A stretch of DNA of 64,000 nucleotides from Haliclona indistincta. Taxonomy: Eukaryota; Porifera; Demospongiae; Haplosclerida; Chalinidae. The DNA is taken from positions 10,084,047-10,148,046 of the forward strand of contig OZ024788.1 in NCBI GenBank assembly GCA_964017065.1, written 5' to 3'. Within the stretch, counting starts at the first letter, position 1, and every line of letters starts with the position of its first letter. The translations under genes and the position numbers were made by a program. Positions 10,804-20,610 of this stretch are shown here, in pieces. The notes below the pieces were generated by a model. That model saw nothing but the letters and a program-made list of their open reading frames with translations. It was not told the origin of the DNA and searched no databases.

Positions 10804-10811
10804 GTGACGTC
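10804..10811. promoter_or_regulatory. Orphan CRE octamer (relic 7TM promoter)
   Basis: Palindromic TGACGTCA followed by the conserved module 'GCCATCGCC...GTACCATTGCTGCTGAG'. The same orphan arrangement occurs at 48890, 52147 and 53441. No 7TM ORF begins about 100 bp to the left, so these are best read as promoters left behind by lost genes or as distal elements. Confidence 0.5.
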
Positions 10812-10949
10812 ACACACCTACTTTACAAGTATGCCATCGCCCACGTGTACCATTGCTGCTGAGCGTGGTCAAGTTGTCTACACCATGAATATTATTTGTG
10901 TAGCAGAGAATTTGCGCTATATGTATTGGAGTAATAAATTGAGCTCAGG

Positions 10950-11242
10950 CATAGGCGGCTACAGGAATATGAAGTTGCCCGGGCTCAATTTACTGGTGCG
11001 CTTGCAGCCGGAAAATTTTTGCGTTTGATATTCATATGGGGTGTAGTTTCATTATTTTAACTATTGTGAGATTCTGCGAAGCGAAGAACGAGCTCATCTA
11101 CTTGGTCTCACAGCTTCGAAGATAAGTCTCGTTACTACAAGCCTATTTAGCATTGAACACTGCACGTTATATACGTTGTGTACGCACATCAACATTTCAG
11201 CTAGCCAAGCCAGCCCGGCCCGCCGGCCTGCAGCCGCTTATG
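10950..11242. mobile_element. hAT-like MITE with 8-bp target duplication
   Basis: Terminal repeats CATAGGCGGCTACAGG (left) and, inverted on the right, CATAAGCGGCTGCAGG. The flanks duplicate AGCTCAGG (10942-10949 and 11243-11250). Related sequences without the insert are present near 14185 (AAGCTCAGGTTGTAA) and 49027 (GAGTTCAGGTTATAA). The 8-bp duplication and CA-starting terminal repeats fit the hAT superfamily. It is 293 bp and has no ORF, so it is non-autonomous. Confidence 0.8.
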
Positions 11243-11537
11243 AGCTCAGGTTATAATTTGGAAAGCATTATGCTCGCTATTAAGAATTATCATCATCCTT
11301 GAAACAGCTATTATTATTTTTAAAATTGTTTGTGTTTTAGACCAACAATTTAGAGTCATTTATAATCTTAGTATTCTAAATAACTTACTAATAATCAAGA
11401 ATGGGTAATACACTAACAATCTTATGCACAAGGCCTTGCTTGCTACTCAAAGTGTCTACTGACTAAGCTAACTGGTTCCTACAGTGTTCTTTATCGTGAG
11501 ACGACGTTTGAGAAGGAAAATCCAGATCTTGACTAGA

Positions 11538-12338
11538 TCAGATCTTGTATTTCTTCCGTGTTACCGAAACTATTTTCAGCGTCAGTGTTGCTACGGCTGG
11601 TATAGTCAGTGCCAGCACAAACAGAAGACTGCTGATGACACTAGGTGATACATTTTTGTTGTCTCTGATGAAGGGGTTGAGGACAAAAAGAGCATTGACA
11701 GTAAAGATCCAAGCAACAGTCATTATGAGACATCCCAGAACAATGGGAATGACTATTGATTTCGATGATTTGGTATCCTCATCTGTACTGTCCATCACGA
11801 TGAATAAGATCGATATTGCCCTGTAGATTAGTGGGGCGAATAGCAAGACCATCCATATAGGTATAAACGATGTTATGTTGTCTCGGCATTGTGAGTACAT
11901 ATTACACTCTCTGTAATCGAATTCTGGCATGTTCAAATAGCAATCAAGACCAAGATAACTGACAAAAGAGCCAGTTGTTACTACCAAAGATCTAATCGAT
12001 GGAATAAGCACCACATTGTGTACTAGTTCTTTATTTTCGAGGAAAACACAAGGAAAGGTGACGGCAAGTCTGATGAGTTGAGTTGCATAAACGGTCAATA
12101 TACTGTACTTTACTCTGGTATTGATATCCTCTCGATAGAGAGGGTGACCGGGCTGTTGTAGGTAGTAGGATAGAGCACAGACTGCTGCATTGCAAGTCTC
12201 CACTGAAATGAAGCTCACAAGAATGAAGCGGATGGTCGTGTCAGTATCGAATATTATCATTCTCTTGTGTACAGCAAGCGGAAAGACCACGACTGCATAG
12301 AAGAAGATCATCACTGTCAAGGCAATAGCACCATCCAT
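11538..12338 (-). CDS. 7TM receptor-like protein, family B (B1)
   Basis: Single-exon, 266 residues, ATG at 12338. Seven hydrophobic segments: TM1 about 5-25, TM2 about 35-60, TM3 about 73-99, TM4 about 105-128, a Cys-containing loop with CN and NIT around 130-150, TM5 about 152-177, TM6 about 190-218, TM7 about 225-255, then a short basic tail (VTRKKYKI). It shares the signature LQQPGHPLYRED..RVK between TM2 and TM3 with family A, so both families are homologous. The fold suggests a small orphan GPCR-like receptor; ligand and coupling are unknown. Promoter: TATATAAA-type box and CRE octamer upstream. It is the longest family B member; its counterpart in the second cluster survives only as a relic near 49290. 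Confidence 0.78.
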   Translation of the reverse strand: MDGAIALTVMIFFYAVVVFPLAVHKRMIIFDTDTTIRFILVSFISVETCNAAVCALSYYLQQPGHPLYREDINTRVKYSILTVYATQLIRLAVTFPCVFLENKELVHNVVLIPSIRSLVVTTGSFVSYLGLDCYLNMPEFDYRECNMYSQCRDNITSFIPIWMVLLFAPLIYRAISILFIVMDSTDEDTKSSKSIVIPIVLGCLIMTVAWIFTVNALFVLNPFIRDNKNVSPSVISSLLFVLALTIPAVATLTLKIVSVTRKKYKI

Positions 12339-12387
12339 GCTAGCTGTTAGTCACTGCAGAAAAGTGCTAATGTGTAACCAAGGAGCT

Positions 12388-12445
12388 TGTTTATATACCA
12401 TTGATCAAGTGCGCAAGACATCTTGTTGCAGTGTTTATGACGTCA
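12388..12445 (-). promoter_or_regulatory. TATA + CRE promoter of 7TM gene B1
   Basis: On the minus strand a CRE octamer TGACGTCA (12438-12445) is followed by a TATA box (GGTATATAAACAAG, about 12388-12400). ATG is at 12338, so the CRE is about 100 bp and the TATA about 55 bp upstream. The same order and spacing precede every other family B gene. Confidence 0.7.
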
Positions 12446-13243
12446 CACTAGCTATGTACAAGTACACCATCGCCCACATGTACCATGCTGCTACAAGTGT
12501 AGTCGAGTTGTCTACGTCATGAATATTGTGCAGCAGGGAATGTGCTGGTGTAAACAGTTGTTAGTTAGAGTTAATAGTGAGACACTGTATGGCTTTGTGA
12601 AAATCATATGAAATGCACAGTATGTGTTTGATGTTAGTATCCATCAGGGCAAAGGTTGAACTAGGGGTTCACTATAATAATTTGACGGTCATCAAGCAAA
12701 TTTTGACAGTCATAAAGCAAATTTTGAAATCACCCAAATTTTATACTTAGTATGGAACACACTTGTTAAAATCTGCTATTGCAAATCTACTGTTGTCCAG
12801 CTTTGTTTGTGTGGTGAATTATAATTGTAACACACAGATTGACAGACAGAGCAGGTAATAGACGACACCATCTATAAGCGGGAGCATGACAATGATATGT
12901 AGAGAGGTAACAGAACAATGTATTGTATAACAATAAGTGAGTCAGAGAGTCTGTCCATGATATGACATAGCAATAGTCAGAGAGTCTGTTACGTAGCTCT
13001 CCTCTTGGAAAGAGTTCGTGTCTTAATGTTCAACATATAGAGCAAATCGTTGGGGAGGCGCTCTGTTTCTTTGAATGATAATATTATAACATAATTATAT
13101 TATAATGATATTATGATAATAATAACTTACTAATGGGTAATACGCTAACAATCTTATGTATAAGGCCTTGCTTGCTACTCAAAGTATCTACTGACTAGCT
13201 AACTGGTTCCTACAGTGTTTTCATCATGAGAAGGAAATCCAGA
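12446..13243. other. Intergenic region between B1 and B2
   Basis: No gene supported. It contains the conserved module downstream of the CRE, an AT-rich tract near 13075-13125, and sequence repeated at 15420-15600, 53590-53790 and 56400-56600, showing that the intergenic DNA was duplicated along with the receptor genes. Confidence 0.65.
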
Positions 13244-13951
13244 TCAGATCTTCCGTCTTACTGAAGCTATTTTCCGCATCAGAGTTGCTACGGCTGGTAT
13301 AGTCAGTACCAGAACAATCAGGAAACTGCTGATATAAACATTAGGTGATGAATTTTCTTGGGTTCTGATAAAGTTGTTGAGGACTGACAGTGTATTGACA
13401 GTGAAGGCCCAAGCAGCAGACATTATAAAAAGTCCCACCACAACGGGAATGATCAATTTCGGATATTGGGCATCCTCTAGAGTATCTTTCACGAAAACTA
13501 CGATTGATAATGCCGTGTAGATTAGTAGAGTGAGTAGCCCTATGGGTATAAACAATGTTACGCTGCGACCAAGAAAACCGACAAAAGGGACATTTGTTAT
13601 CAACGAAGATATACACAATGGAAGAAATACCACTTCATTTATCAGTTCTTTATCTTTGAGGAAAAACCAAGGCAAGGTGAAGACAAGTCTAAAGAGTTGA
13701 GTTGCATAAATGGTTAAGATACTGTACTTTACTCTGCCGTTGATGTCCTCTCGATAGAGAGGGTGACCTGGCTGTTGTAGGTAGTAGGATAGAGGACAGA
13801 CTGCTGCATTGCAAGCCTCCACTGAAATCAAGATCACAAGAACGAAGCGGATGGTTGTGTCAGTACTCATTCTCTTGTGTACAGCAAATGAAAGGAACAA
13901 AACTGCATAGAAGAAGATCATCGCTGCCAAGGCAATAATAACACCATCCAT
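13244..13951 (-). CDS. 7TM receptor-like protein, family B (B2)
   Basis: Single exon, 235 residues, ATG 13951. It has the same N-terminus (MDG..IALAAMIFFYAV) and LQQPGHPLYREDINGRVK signature as B1, but is about 30 residues shorter because the loop between TM4 and TM5, with its cysteines, is missing (FVGFLGRSVTLFIPIGLL runs straight through). TM5 to TM7 are retained and the C-terminus is a short basic tail (VRRKI). Its duplicate 54237-54944 is nearly identical. The loss of the second extracellular loop could change ligand recognition. Upstream TATA is intact, but its CRE is TGCCGTCA instead of TGACGTCA. Confidence 0.77.
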   Translation of the reverse strand: MDGVIIALAAMIFFYAVLFLSFAVHKRMSTDTTIRFVLVILISVEACNAAVCPLSYYLQQPGHPLYREDINGRVKYSILTIYATQLFRLVFTLPWFFLKDKELINEVVFLPLCISSLITNVPFVGFLGRSVTLFIPIGLLTLLIYTALSIVVFVKDTLEDAQYPKLIIPVVVGLFIMSAAWAFTVNTLSVLNNFIRTQENSSPNVYISSFLIVLVLTIPAVATLMRKIASVRRKI

Positions 13952-13998
13952 GCTAGCTGTTAGTCACCGCAGGAAAGTGCCAATGTGTAACCAAGGAG

Positions 13999-14058
13999 CT
14001 TATTTACATACCAGTGATCAAGTGCTAAAGAGTTCTTATTGTGGTGTTTATGCCGTCA
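13999..14058 (-). promoter_or_regulatory. TATA + degenerate CRE promoter of B2
   Basis: A TATA-like box (TATGTAAATAAG on minus, about 13999-14011) and TGCCGTCA at 14051-14058, one base off the CRE octamer kept by its duplicate B4. Distance to ATG 13951 is about 100 bp. Confidence 0.6.
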
Positions 14059-14406
14059 CAATAGCTATGTACAAGTATGCCATCGCCTTCATGTACCATT
14101 GCTGCTGAGCGTGGTCAAGTTGTCTACACCATGAATATTATTTGTGTAGCAGAGAATTTGGCTGTGTGTACTGGAGTAATGAATCAAGCTCAGGTTGTAA
14201 TTTCGAAAGCATTTAAGAATTATGCAATTAAGAATTATCATCATCCTTTAAACAGAAAAATTGTTCGTGTTTTAGACCAAAAATAATTTATTTTAAATCA
14301 TTTATAATCTCAAATAGCTTACAACTCTAACAATATTATGCATAAGCATTATACTGACTAGCTAAAATTGTTCTTTATCATGAAAATCCATATCAGATCT
14401 TCCGTG

Positions 14407-15138
14407 TTACTGAACCTTTTTCAGCACCAGTGATACGGTTGGTATAGTCAGTGCCAGTGCAAAAAGTAGACTGCTGATAACATCGGGTTGTGGGTCTCTG
14501 GTAAAGGGGTCGAGGACATAAAGAGCATTGATAGTGAGGGACCAAGCAGCAGTCATCGTAACACATCCCAGCACAATGGAAATGACTATCGATTTCGATG
14601 ATATGGCATCCTCTAGACTGTCGTTCACGATGAGTACGATTGATAATGCAGTGTAGAGTAGTGGAGTGAGTAGCAAGACCACCCATATTGGTAAAAACAA
14701 TGTCATGTTGGCTCGGCATTGTATACACTCTTTCATGTTCAAATACCAATCAAGACAAAGGAAACTGACAAAAGAGGCAGTTGTTACCACCGAAGATATA
14801 ATCGATGGAAGGAACACTTCTTTCTTTACCAGTCTTTTATTTTTGAAGAAAACACAGGGAAAAGTGACAGCAAGTCTAATGAGTTGAGTTGCATTGATCA
14901 TGCTTAAGATGCTGTACTTCAATCCGCAATTAATATCCTCTTGATAGAAAGGGTGACCTGGCTGTAGTAGGTAGTCGGATAGAGCACAGACTGCTGCATT
15001 GCAAGCCTCCATGTTCACAAGAACGAAGGAGATGGTCATGTCAGTACCGAATATTATCATTCTCTTGTGTACAGCAAGCGGAAAGACCACGACTGCATAG
15101 AAGAAGATCATCGCTGTCAAGGGAATAGCATCATCCAT
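14407..15138 (-). CDS. 7TM receptor-like protein, family B (B3)
   Basis: Single exon, 243 residues, ATG 15138. N-terminus MDD..PLTAMIFFYAVVVFPLAVHKRM, signature LLQPGHPFYQEDI, seven hydrophobic segments and an extracellular loop with the cysteines of NMKECIQCRANMT (CxxC and an N-glycosylation sequon). Relative to duplicate 55399-56139 it has a small in-frame deletion before TM7 (DPQPDVISS versus DPQTSSPDAISS). An AATAAA signal lies about 115 bp downstream on the minus strand (near 14290). It is the last of four receptors nested antisense in espin-like copy A; the next host exon starts at 15665. Confidence 0.78.
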   Translation of the reverse strand: MDDAIPLTAMIFFYAVVVFPLAVHKRMIIFGTDMTISFVLVNMEACNAAVCALSDYLLQPGHPFYQEDINCGLKYSILSMINATQLIRLAVTFPCVFFKNKRLVKKEVFLPSIISSVVTTASFVSFLCLDWYLNMKECIQCRANMTLFLPIWVVLLLTPLLYTALSIVLIVNDSLEDAISSKSIVISIVLGCVTMTAAWSLTINALYVLDPFTRDPQPDVISSLLFALALTIPTVSLVLKKVQ

Positions 15139-15185
15139 GCTAGCTGTTAGTCACTGCAGGAAAGTGCCAATGTGTAACCAAGGAG

Positions 15186-15240
15186 CTTATTTATATACCC
15201 CAAGTGCACAAGAGATCTTGTTGTGGTGTTTATGACGTCA
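15186..15240 (-). promoter_or_regulatory. TATA + CRE promoter of B3
   Basis: CRE octamer TGACGTCA at 15233-15240, TATATAAATAAG on minus at about 15188-15199, ATG at 15138. Order and spacing match B1, B4 and B5. Confidence 0.7.
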
Positions 15241-15664
15241 CAATAGCTATGTACAAGTGCACCATCGCCCTCATGTACCATGCTGCTACAAGTGTAGTCG
15301 AGTTGTCTACGTCATGAATATTGTGCATCAGGGAATGTGCTGGTGTAAACAGTTGTTAGTTACAGCAAATAGTGAGACACTGTATGGCTTTGTGAAAATC
15401 ATGTGAAATGCACAGCATGTGCTTGATGTTCTAGTAGTATCCATCAGGGCAAAGGTTGAACTAGGTGTTCAATTTTGACAGTCATCAAGCAAATTTTGAA
15501 ATCACCCAAATTTTAGTGCTTAGTATGGAACACAGTTGTTAAAATCTGCTATTGCTAATCTTCTGTTGTTCAGCTCCATTGCTACCTGTTCATGTGGTGA
15601 ATTACAAATATTCTTCATTCCTGCTACTGTGTAAGCTTATGCTTTAACTTTTGCTTTTTTCCAG
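15241..15664. other. Intronic spacer before espin-like exon 11 (copy A)
   Basis: Conserved sequence behind the B3 promoter, then the 3' end of the host intron with acceptor CCAG at 15661-15664. No gene. Aligns with 56242-56667. Confidence 0.65.
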
Positions 15665-15995
15665 TGATTTTGATGACCAAGGCTACTCTACTGTTCACAA
15701 TAATCACAATCTGGAGACCTCCTCAAACTACAGCCGGCCCTCTCGTGTCAAGAACTATCCTGACAATGAATCAGAGGCTTCATATCGCAGTGGATCAACA
15801 GCTAGTAGATCACTACACAGTAAGCTTGATACTCACTCACCCACCTGCCCACACACACACTCACTCACTCAAACTCATTCTCAGTCACTCAGTCACTCAC
15901 TCACTCACCTACCTACCTACCCACCCACCCACTCACTCACCCACCCACTCACTCACCCACCCACTCACCCACCCACTCACTCACTTACTCAAATC

Positions 15996-16001
<6 letters not shown>

Positions 16002-16078
<77 letters not shown>
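16002..16078. repeat. (CT)n microsatellite before acceptor, plus ACTC-type repeats
   Basis: A long CT run abuts acceptor CCAG at 16077-16080; upstream (15830-15990) lies a CACT/CACC-rich simple repeat. The same organisation occurs in copy B at 56830-57061. Confidence 0.9.
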
Positions 16079-16079
<1 letters not shown>

Positions 16080-16946
16080 GGTGGTCGACATAATGTCCCT
16101 GGGTTCTATCCTCCTCAGGACTACTACCGTTCCTATCCAATGCCTTCTCCTGGCCGCCATAGACCACCACACAGCATCTCAGGGTCTAGTCTAGGCTCAC
16201 AGAGCTCACACCATCGCCATCACCTAATGAGATACCCCCCTCCTGGGCCACCAGGGCACCCCATGTCACCATACCCTGGACCTCACTACCCCTATCACCC
16301 AGCCATGGTGGCTCAATACTAGTGGCAAGGAAGACCCTATACAGTGAGTGAGGGATGGAAAGCAAGAGGGGGAGGAAGGGAGGGAGAGTGTGAGAACGTT
16401 TAGTGAAATTGTTGTCTTGTCTACAGCAATCCAAGCCAAAGTCCACTGAGGACAGGATGCATATGGATGCACTGAGAAGGGGAGGTCACCCTCCATGGGT
16501 ACCCCCTGGATTCCCTCCTCCTCAAGCTTACAGGAAGGGACGTCATCAACAAATGCACAGAAAGGTACCATACAGGGTTCTTTATACGTACACTTGTACC
16601 TACTATAATGGAGCAGTCTGTAACAGTCACCAACAGTAGTGGTATAAAGAAAGTATTTATCTCGTATAAAAATGCAGTGTTCCTGAATGTACACAATTTT
16701 TGTTCTCCAGCCACGCTCTCATCACAGAGGACCACCTTCCACTGGCAGTGGACCAGGCAGTGCTACCCACCTGAAACAACATCCTCTACGCACCAGACAC
16801 AGAGGTGAGTTACTAGTGATGACATTTTTACAAAATCCACACCATAATAATGCTACAATGTGGGTGGGGCTTCACATATAAACTAGATTCACTCAATTGT
16901 GACCGCCCAAGCAAAAACCGGTCTTATGTTGAATATTTCAATTTTT

Positions 16947-18226
16947 GGACTCTCCGTTCTCAGCTTAGCTACCTTGCAAGGTCTCCTCCACACACTCACT
17001 ATAACACACTCTTGTGTCAGCAATGAATACACTATACAGGTAACCTGAAGATGGTTCAGTGGATTGTAGAGAACTTTGGTACATTATGGTCATATTGCTG
17101 ACGGCAAGGGGAACCTGCCAATACACTTTGCAGCAGCTGGAGGTAGACTCCCCACTCTCTCCCTCTCACTTGCTCCCTCTCTCCCTCCCTCTCTCGCCTC
17201 TCCCTTCCCTCTCTCCTTTTTCTCTCCCTCCCTGAATCACTTACTCGCTTGCTTACTCACCCATTCATTTGCTCATTCATTCAATCATTTATTCATCTCT
17301 CTTCAGGGTCGATAAGCATTATCAAATACTTTGTCCAGCAGTACGGCAAAGAGTACGCTGAGAAAAGGGACAAATCTCAAACTGCCCCAGTCTACTATGC
17401 TGCTCAAGATGGTCAGTTTCCTCAACCCTCTTTGTCACTTTAAATTTTGGGGAAATTTTGTGTTGTAGGCAAGATCGACGTATTGAAATATCTGGTGGAT
17501 GGGGTGGGCGTGGACCCTGTAGCTAAGGACCTGTCAGGAATGAGTACTATACATGCTGCCTCTATGGGTCACCAGCTAGAGGTGGTTAAGGTAGGACACA
17601 CCCACCCACTCACCCACCAAGTTCACCAACTCTCTCTCTCTCATACACATACACACACACTTAGAGTGGGAGAGTTGAGCAAGTTACAGAGTTTGGGAAA
17701 CACTGGCTGGCACGTTGACGGTCACCAAGGGGCAGAGAGACTGCAGATGGATGGTACTAAGATGCCCATTGACAGGGTGTACTGTATGTCTAACGTACTA
17801 CCAACACAAGTAACTGATCTACGCCTTGATCTCAACCCAGTTCGTCAGAAGGCACGCTCCAAGCTCATGACACTGGATCAGTTTAATCTCCAGGACATTA
17901 TCCAGAAAACTGTCGAAAAAGCCGAGGCAGATGCTCAAGAACATGGTGAAACCATTATCACCACAGCTGGTGAGAACTGCTTGTTTTACGCAAACCCTTA
18001 TGTTCTCCATCAGTCTCCAGTTAACAATTCTGACAAAATCGTTCGTAGAAGTTTCGTTCGATTTTTGTATACTGTTGATGAGCGTGATCGTATTGGAGAC
18101 ACCGTTAGTCCTGTTATCGGACCGTGCTATCCTTTCAAAATCAAGACAATCACTGATATTTTACAACTACCAAGTGACATACAAGTGTCTTATCAAACTG
18201 ACGTAACAAAATATCCCGTATTATGA
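16947..18226 (+). pseudogene. Ankyrin-2OG oxygenase-like chimera, copy C (broken)
   Basis: Segments homologous to copy D: partial exon 2 (16947-16980), exon 3 (17040-17142), exon 4 (17307-17411), exon 5 (17469-17590), oxygenase-like exon 6 (17690-18226). Exon 1 and the first half of exon 2 are missing. Exon 3 has 103 nt against 102 in copy B: one extra base at 'GGTACATTATGG' shifts the ankyrin frame. Exons 4 to 6 stay open, and exon 5 reads through its downstream microsatellite in frame into the oxygenase-like part. That part keeps GWHVDGHQ, CMSN, LFYANPYVLHQSP and RRSFVR. The gene probably cannot make the full chimera, though an internal start could give a short product. Junction with copy A sequence is at 16855-16946. 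Confidence 0.75.
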
Positions 18227-18327
18227 CACTATTAATAATAATTATTTATTTGCTCCTTGTTGTGTAAATAACAAAATCAATCAGTTTTTTATATATTTTG
18301 CTAATTTGAAAACATTTTCACATAATT

Positions 18328-18581
18328 CTAAGAGTTTACTACCTAAGAGTATGACATATCCTGTTGGCTGGTGCTATGTCACAAGTTTACATACATGTAC
18401 ATGTACATGACTATAATTACTGTAGTTATGAATACCATTACAAAACAGTGAATATCATTACCATTGGAGCCAGTATAGCCACTAATACTGCTGAGTAAAC
18501 TTTTTATGTGACCTAGTCACCATAATTATGCCCTCTGACAGGGCATATCTATGGTTGCTTATCTTAGGTAATGAATTCTTG
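18328..18581. mobile_element. Old MITE (CAAGAGT family), copy in C flank
   Basis: Ends AAGAGTTTACTACCTAAGAG and, inverted, CAAGAATTCATTACCTAAGA; inner TIR parts include TGTCACAAGTTTAC. Diverged arms show age. It is shared with the copy D flank at 35941-36189, so it inserted before that duplication. Same family as 18970-19248. Confidence 0.65.
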
Positions 18582-18969
18582 ATAATGCTGCACTTTGTAT
18601 CTAGTATCCTGCATGTACCTAGTAGTATACAATGTATTTACTATACTATGATACTTGTGTGTACAACCACGCTCCTGCTAACGTGATCATTTTGACCTTT
18701 TCATATTGACCTCTAAGATGCTGCGCCTGATGATATGGTAATCTGAAGCTTGTCATGCATACTTTATTTAGCATGACATGTACAGTATAATAGATTGAAG
18801 AGTGTGCTTAAGATTCAATCAATGCATGGTACTTGCCTTAACTAGGAGAAACTGCTAGGGCGTCCAATTGAAATAAAAGATGAATGATTCCATTATTGTG
18901 ATCCATATGGTTGCATCATTACTATAGTACATCGCTAGCACATTAGTATATGTCAACACAATGTGTGGT

Positions 18970-19248
18970 CAAGAGTTCATTACCTAAGAGTATGCAACCG
19001 TCAATATACCCCCTAGGACGGCGTTTGACATTTTCTACGTCACAAGTTTACACAACCAAGCCAACCTCAGTCAGGCTCAGTGATGATAGCATTACCACAG
19101 AGTGATGATTATCATTACAGCTGTTGTGAATATCATTAGCATAGCAGCCCTAATGCTTTCTGCTGTATAAACTTGTGACGTAGAAAATGTCAAACGCCGT
19201 CCTAGGGGGTATATTGACGGTTGCATACTCTTAGGTAATGTACTCTTG
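18970..19248. mobile_element. Young MITE of the CAAGAGT family
   Basis: 279 bp with long, nearly perfect terminal inverted repeats of about 80 bp (CAAGAGTTCATTACCTAAGA at the left end). GTGTGGT flanks both sides (18963-18969 and 19249-19255), a 7-bp duplication. The copy D flank near 36563 reads straight through with a single GTGTGGT, giving a precise empty site. No ORF inside. Confidence 0.88.
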
Positions 19249-20513
19249 GTGTGGTTCATTTCAGTATACATGTACTGGTGCTTATCATAGCAAGATAGCT
19301 GTTAAAGATTGATCATTATCGAACAGAAACTGAATCATGAATGTTGTTGTAAATACTACTGATTGATAAACATGTTAGTTCTAAGGAAAGTCCCATCATT
19401 CTATTAGTTTTCAGTGCTACTCAGGTCCAACTTAATACTCTTATCGTGCTAGCAAATACTGATCATGAATTCGAATATTATATCATTGAACTAAAGGACA
19501 ATAATGATGAACGTGAACTCATAGAAGGCATGTACTGGTTGGTCCAGTGACCCCATGTTGGGTTGTTAGCTAGGAGAGAGAGATAGAGAGGGAAAGAGAT
19601 ATGAATAATAATGATAATAATTGTCTTCGTTTAGCCCTGGTGACTGATACAAAAATCTGGTGGTGACCAGGTGAGCAAACAGCATAGTTTAGACCATATT
19701 CTATGCAAGCAAGTATGCATTTCCGGGTATCTTGAAGCCTTAAAAATGCCAAAATGGTGAGGGGCTACACCCCTTCGAACCCCGGGTTAACAGGGAGGAC
19801 ACCCTCTTTAAAATTCCCTACGTTTTAGTGGGGAGGGCCAAGGGCGCGCTGAAAAGCAGTGGTTTTTTCAGTAGTCATGTTTTGCACTTAAACTTGACCT
19901 TTCTATTAGTTTCTAGAGCACTTTTCACATTTTATTTATGACGTCTAGAACAGGCGGAGTCAATTATGACGCCTAAAGGCGTCATTACTCATTAGGCCTT
20001 AAAGGGTTAAACCCATGTTACACATAGTAGTTAACCCCATTTTTGGGAGAAAATAGGTGGGGTCACGTGTGGTAAGATGGCTGATGATGTAACTCATATA
20101 ACAGTCAGTGAAGTTGGCTATAATAGTAGCTCATCATCTTTAATAGTGAACTGACATGCATGCAGTGCTCAGTGCTCATAGTATCGTTTCAACACAAATT
20201 CAATAGAAGTAATTATTCTAGTCTCTTCTCTTGCTTTTAAAAACCTTCAACAGCAACACAAATCAACAATTGCATAACTATGCATTAAAAATGAAACTAT
20301 TGCAGGCGCGTGTCCACGATAGGGCTCCGGGTGCTCTAGCACCCCCTCAGCATTGAAGTTTTAAATTATTCATTGCATCAAAGTACACTGTGGCTCAGCT
20401 GTGGCTATCAATTTATCATAACTGTTATTGCAACAAGCTTAGCTGCTGCCAAAATCCCATTCTAAGGTAGTTTAGGCTGTTTTTCCATTAGTTCAGCGAT
20501 GAACAAATCCAGT

Positions 20514-20610
20514 GCGCTGTAACGGAGATATGTGTTCCCCCTGATTTTCTGTTCCCCCCGAACAGATATCTCCAGCCACGCCCTCGGAGATATGTGTTCC
20601 CCCTGATGAA
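20514..20610. repeat. Left arm of inner inverted repeat
   Basis: Begins GCGCTGTAACGG, repeats GATATGTGTTCCCCCTGAT and ends CCCTGATGAA. It matches the inverse of 21593-21688 with very few differences. The motif ATATGTGTTCCCC recurs several more times up to about 20670. Confidence 0.85.

Larger units (their letters stand above)
10029..11537. other. Intergenic region between 7TM genes A1 and B1
   Basis: No supported gene. It contains the A1 upstream region, a relic CRE-type octamer TGACGTCA at 10804-10811 followed by sequence typical of the family B promoter module but with no gene at the expected distance, and a hAT-like MITE at 10950-11242. The left part aligns with 48021-49100 of the duplicate cluster. 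Confidence 0.65.
569..16804 (+). pseudogene. Espin-like ankyrin gene, copy A (5'-truncated, broken)
   Basis: Exons recognised by alignment to the full copy at 41108-63630: 569-690, 800-882, 934-1109, 1495-1913, 2003-2078, 2965-3074, 15665-15819, 16081-16343, 16427-16564, 16711-16804. The first three encode ankyrin repeats; later ones encode a basic/serine-rich region and a Pro/His/Tyr-rich region. Two lesions mark it as a pseudogene: exon 800-882 carries a 4-bp TTAA insertion relative to the paralog (83 versus 79 nt), which shifts the frame, and a 9-bp in-frame deletion in exon 16081-16343 creates TAG at 16320-16322 where the paralog continues Tyr-Gly-Tyr-Gln. Exons 1-4 are absent. The large intron (3075-15664) contains a gypsy element and four opposite-strand 7TM genes. 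Copy A stops at about 16855, where sequence switches to a different part of the ankyrin gene. A shortened transcript remains possible. Confidence 0.8.
18227..20302. other. 3' flank of copy C with nested insertions
   Basis: Non-coding. It aligns piecewise with 35850-37015, the flank of copy D. Contents: an old MITE (18328-18581), a young MITE (18970-19248), and about 570 bp present here but not in the copy D flank (about 19508-20080). I could not identify this last insertion; it includes a GA-rich stretch and a GC-rich 'CCCCTTCGAACCCCGGG' stretch, without clear terminal repeats. Confidence 0.6.

Noticed and set aside
15981..16172. Arg-Glu repeat ORFs on minus strand (also 56938-57157)
   Set aside because: Translations of a CT/GA microsatellite.
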